Positions 61,134 through 64,000 of a DNA stretch of 64,000 nucleotides are shown here, one piece after another (within the stretch, counting starts at the first letter, position 1; each line of letters starts with the position of its first letter). The notes below the pieces were generated by a model that worked only from the letters and a program-made list of their open reading frames with translations, was not told the DNA's origin and did no database searches. This DNA comes from Kalmanozyma brasiliensis GHG001 (taxonomy: Eukaryota; Basidiomycota; Ustilaginomycetes; Ustilaginales): contig NW_015961948.1 in assembly GCF_000497045.1 (NCBI RefSeq), forward strand, positions 124,001 through 188,000. The letters are read 5' to 3'. The translations under genes were made by a program, and so were the position numbers.

Positions 61134-61955
61134 TTCCAGCTCCCAGCATGTCGTGGCCTCATCTTGTCTTATCAGCATACACTTGTATTTGTACCGTCCT
61201 AGAACCCCTTGCAACGAAGTTGGATTGCGCTCGCATGATGCCGTTCACCTCCCGATCTGTGAACCAAAGGGGTGGTACGAGATATATCGGCGATGGTAAC
61301 GGAAGGGGAGAAAGCGCTGGTCGTGAGGCGCAGCCTTGTTTTTGAACCCCGACCAGCCCAAACGGCACGTCGGCATTCTTTGCTTTCCACAGCCTCGTTG
61401 TGAAAATCAATTGTTCCTGCGAGAACCCCTGAAGAAGAGGCACGAGCGCGCTCTGTTGTTGTTTTTCGAAAAATAATTCTTTTAATTTGTGTTGGTCTCG
61501 ATTTGGCGACTTCTTCTTGGAAGGAATTTGGCAGAGCGGCAAGCAGGCTCGCATCTCAAAACATGCACACGCATCATCGCAAAATGGACTTGGCGTGCAC
61601 CTCCATTCCATTGTGCTCCTGATGGTCGCCATTGTCAACTGGTGCTTGTCCTCCCCGGCCTGCAGAGGGCCGTGCAGCAGGATGCAGCTGAATCAGAGGG
61701 AGTCGCTTCTCTAGCCGAGGATCAACCCTTGTTTTTCGTGGGATTTGCAGTTGCTCGCTTGCTCAGCTGCCAGCGGCGGAAGTCTGTGCCGGCCAGTCTT
61801 TGGGATGCCGGTGTCACTCGACATGTGTGACCCTGCCTGAGAACTCGTCCGGCCCAGATACCTTTGAGCACTGTGTCGAAGAGTCCTGTTCGTCCCTTCC
61901 TTTGTTCCCCAACCACCATCATCCTCGTCCAGCTCCTCATCTCTGCAAAGCCAAG
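61134..61955. other. Intergenic, hydrolase upstream region
   Basis: This 820-bp stretch holds the 3' flank of the synthase gene and the promoter of the next gene. An A/T-rich patch with aaaataattcttttaattt lies at about 61469-61488. The frame of the hydrolase stays open to 61800 but without ATG. No gene is seen. Confidence 0.5.
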
Positions 61956-63419
61956 ATGGTCAAGCTCACAACCTTGCACGCAGCAGCAGCGCTGGCCTTG
62001 GCCGGCTCGGCCGTCGCTCGCCACTCTTCACCCAGACTGCACAACCGTCAGAGTTCCGGATCGATCATGGAGTCTGACTACTCGAACGGAGCCACCCCTC
62101 CTGGAGCACGACCCGGCGACGCTGCTGGTCAGACGGTCGTCATCGACAACGACGGCGGCCACGACGACAACTCGCAGCGCAATGGCTGCCCCACCATCTT
62201 CATCGGCTCTGCTGCTGTCGGCGGCTCTTTCTCCACCGGCTGGACCGACATGCCTCAAGTGCTTGGCTTCGACACCATGCGTGACTTGACCGTTGGCAAC
62301 AACGTCGTGCAGCCCTACATCATCGAGACGGGCAAGGACGCTTCTAAGATCAAGCGCGTTGTCATCACCCAGCCCGGTCTGCCCCGTGACTACTGGAAGT
62401 ACGCCAACCTGGTGCGCAACTCGCTGCTTTGTGCCTCGGTCAACTCGACCATGGGCGTCAACACGGACGAGATCCTCATCGCCGCTCCGACCTGGTTCAG
62501 CACCAACGACGCTTCGGCGGGCTCGGCTCAGTCGAACGATCTCGTTTTCAACGGCGGCAACTGGGCCACGGGTGTCAACTCGGCCGGCCCCAACGGCGAG
62601 GCCATCTCCTCCTTCGAGGCGCTGGACGACCTCGTCAACAAGTTCTTTGACAAGTCCACCTACCCCAACGTGCAGCAGGTCGTCATCGCCGGTCACTCGC
62701 TCGGTGGATCCTTCACCCAGCACTACGCCATGCTTCGCAAGGCCAACTCAGCGCAGGACGGTATGATGAGCTACTTCATCGGCAACCCTGGCGCGTACGT
62801 TTGGCCCACCTCGGATCGACCCATCCCGAACCCTGGAGGCAATTGCGCCAGCACTGCCGACGAGTGGGGCTACGGCCTGCAGGACCTGCCTCCCTACGGC
62901 AACGGCCAGGGCAGCGCCAGCAGCATCGCATCGCGCTACTACGGTAGGAACATCATGTACGCCCTTGGTCTCAGCGACAACGAGGCCGGTGACAGCCATT
63001 GCGAGGCCCAGTACCAAGGCACCTCGCATCTCACCCGTGGTCAGAACTTCCAGAAAGAGCTGCAGTCGGCCAACAACGGAAACGTGCCATCGAGCCAGCA
63101 GTTCAACTACGTGCCCAATGTGGCGCACGAGGACTACCTCATCTTTAGCGATCCCAACAGCCAGCATTTCCTGTTTGCGCAGGGCTCTTCTTCCGGGTCG
63201 TCTTCGTCGTCGTCGTCCGCCGCCCCTTCATCGACCGGAAGGGGAAGGACATCCACCTCGTCGTCGGGAGCGCAGCAAACCGGCTCGACCTCGCAGTCGG
63301 GCTCGTCGTCTTCTCCGTCGTCCGGTAGCAGCAGCGGTGCTTTGAGTCTGATCTCGCCCACTTCGGCCGTCTCGGCAGTGCTTGCTTCGTCCGCAGCTCT
63401 CCTTGCCCTCGTGCTCTAG
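61956..63419 (+). CDS. Secreted GPI-anchored alpha/beta hydrolase
   Basis: The product has 487 aa. A signal peptide (1 to about 21, ending GSAVA) precedes an alpha/beta-hydrolase domain from about 80 to 400. The nucleophile elbow is VIAGHSLGGSF with G246-H247-S248; upstream is the beta strand KRVVITQPGLPRDYW; the probable catalytic His is His391 in VAHEDYL. Between 405 and 460 is a Ser-rich stalk, followed by a hydrophobic C-terminus that ends exactly in a GPI-type tail (SAVSAVLASSAALLALVL). It is therefore probably an esterase/lipase-like enzyme held on the cell surface or wall. Substrate unknown; cutinase or feruloyl esterase families lack this length and look. ATG 61956 gives the signal peptide at the N-terminus. 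Confidence 0.85.
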   Translation: MVKLTTLHAAAALALAGSAVARHSSPRLHNRQSSGSIMESDYSNGATPPGARPGDAAGQTVVIDNDGGHDDNSQRNGCPTIFIGSAAVGGSFSTGWTDMPQVLGFDTMRDLTVGNNVVQPYIIETGKDASKIKRVVITQPGLPRDYWKYANLVRNSLLCASVNSTMGVNTDEILIAAPTWFSTNDASAGSAQSNDLVFNGGNWATGVNSAGPNGEAISSFEALDDLVNKFFDKSTYPNVQQVVIAGHSLGGSFTQHYAMLRKANSAQDGMMSYFIGNPGAYVWPTSDRPIPNPGGNCASTADEWGYGLQDLPPYGNGQGSASSIASRYYGRNIMYALGLSDNEAGDSHCEAQYQGTSHLTRGQNFQKELQSANNGNVPSSQQFNYVPNVAHEDYLIFSDPNSQHFLFAQGSSSGSSSSSSSAAPSSTGRGRTSTSSSGAQQTGSTSQSGSSSSPSSGSSSGALSLISPTSAVSAVLASSAALLALVL

Positions 63420-63875
63420 ATTCCTTACTAGCCTGGCGTTAGTTGCTTGCATTTTTCGACCTTGCATCGTCTCCCCACAACGGACCTTCTCTGCCTTGTT
63501 CTCCCTTATTCAGCAGTCTAAAGTGGAATGCAGATACATCGAGTCTACGAATCGCAGCGTTGGCCGTACGTGTGTCTTGATAACCCTGAGGGCCGCATTC
63601 AAGACACCAGGCCGCACTGCCATCGAGCGTTGATACAGCCTTGGGTGAGAGAAGTGTCAGAAAGAGCAAGCTCGAAAGGTCGAACCCTGAAAATACACCG
63701 TCCCGTGCCACGCGCCTCTCGTGTCACGCTGAAATTCACCGGAACCCGGATCTACGCTTGGAACGAGTCAAACCAACACCCGCACCTTCTCAGCTTCCTC
63801 TTTCGCCTCCCACTATCCTCCACACCTTCCATCTCCATCGCTCACAGTCTCGATGCACTCCCGGCGGACGACACA
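63420..63875. other. Intergenic, leader with a short uORF
   Basis: This 456-bp gap contains the leader of the last gene. A nine-codon uORF (ATG 63853-63855 to TGA 63877-63879) overlaps the main start (see findings). Otherwise nothing stands out. Confidence 0.5.
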
Positions 63876-64000
63876 ATGAGCGACCCAGCCACGTCCGCGC
63901 CTCCCGTCCCCGACGATGATCCGCCGTACGAGAACTTTCTCTGGTCGTTCACCGCCTTCTTCCCTCCCCCGTATCGCGTGCTGCTTCTAGCGTCCATGGG
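63876..64000 (+). CDS. N-terminus of a protein of unknown type (partial)
   Basis: The ATG at 63876 opens a frame that runs off the right edge after 41 full codons (MSDPATSAPPVPDDDPPYEN, then FLWSFTAFFPPPYRVL and a hydrophobic start). The residues from about 28 on are becoming hydrophobic, as at the first span of a membrane protein. The pattern of PPPYRVLLLASMG resembles EXS-domain ER/Golgi proteins (Erd1-like), but 41 residues are not enough to be sure. Confidence 0.5.
   Translation, partial: MSDPATSAPPVPDDDPPYENFLWSFTAFFPPPYRVLLLASM

Overview
This window looks like nuclear DNA of a smut-type basidiomycete yeast or fungus (Ustilaginales, the Ustilago/Sporisorium/Moesziomyces group is my best guess). 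The reasons are GC- and C-ending-codon-rich genes, mostly intronless long CDSs (only three spliced genes seen, introns of 68-116 nt), intergenic gaps of 0.1-2.9 kb, intron-containing tRNAs, and protein families typical of fungi (RCR, SUR7/PalI, ICE2, Zn2Cys6 regulators, HIG1, Kex2-type secreted proteins). The species call is inference; no database was consulted.

Layout, left to right. 1-2 kb: the start of a leftward mitochondrial protein, COX20 (cytochrome c oxidase assembly) and a mitochondrial TPR protein. 3-14 kb: a SUR7/PalI-like four-span protein, an RCR-type membrane adaptor with a PY motif, a long D-arabinono-1,4-lactone oxidase, an unknown secreted protein with a Kex2-like site, and an EI24 protein. 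14.5 kb: a spliced tRNA-Lys(CUU). 16.7-21.8 kb: an amino-acid transporter, RCF1 (HIG1) and a sugar-porter MFS protein. 23.5-28.9 kb: a rhodanese/mercaptopyruvate sulfurtransferase, a zinc-cluster-less fungal regulator and a spliced tRNA-Gly(GCC). 30.6-36.1 kb: a mucin-like membrane wall protein, a diverged minisatellite, a wrecked tyrosine recombinase gene (relic of a mobile element) and a pepsin-type aspartic protease. 39-50 kb: RidA, a SET-domain methyltransferase and the N-recognin UBR1. 50-64 kb: an APC permease with a soluble tail, a Zn2Cys6 regulator, ICE2, deoxyhypusine synthase, a GPI-anchored alpha/beta hydrolase and the start of one more gene.

There is no obvious pathway cluster; it is a housekeeping stretch. 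Themes that recur are mitochondrial biogenesis (the partial gene at 1-111, COX20, TPR protein, RCF1, RidA, sulfurtransferase), cell-surface and secreted proteins (PalI-like, RCR, secreted unknown, mucin-like protein, protease, hydrolase) and nutrient transport. The most unusual locus is the tyrosine recombinase relic at about 32.8-34.3 kb with a compound minisatellite next to it: its active-site Arg(I), HxxR box and Tyr can all be located, but the arginine of the HxxR box is a stop codon and the reading frame is broken repeatedly. Start codons were checked for ATG in the sequence; several long open frames begin at TTG/GTG and were trimmed to the first supported ATG.
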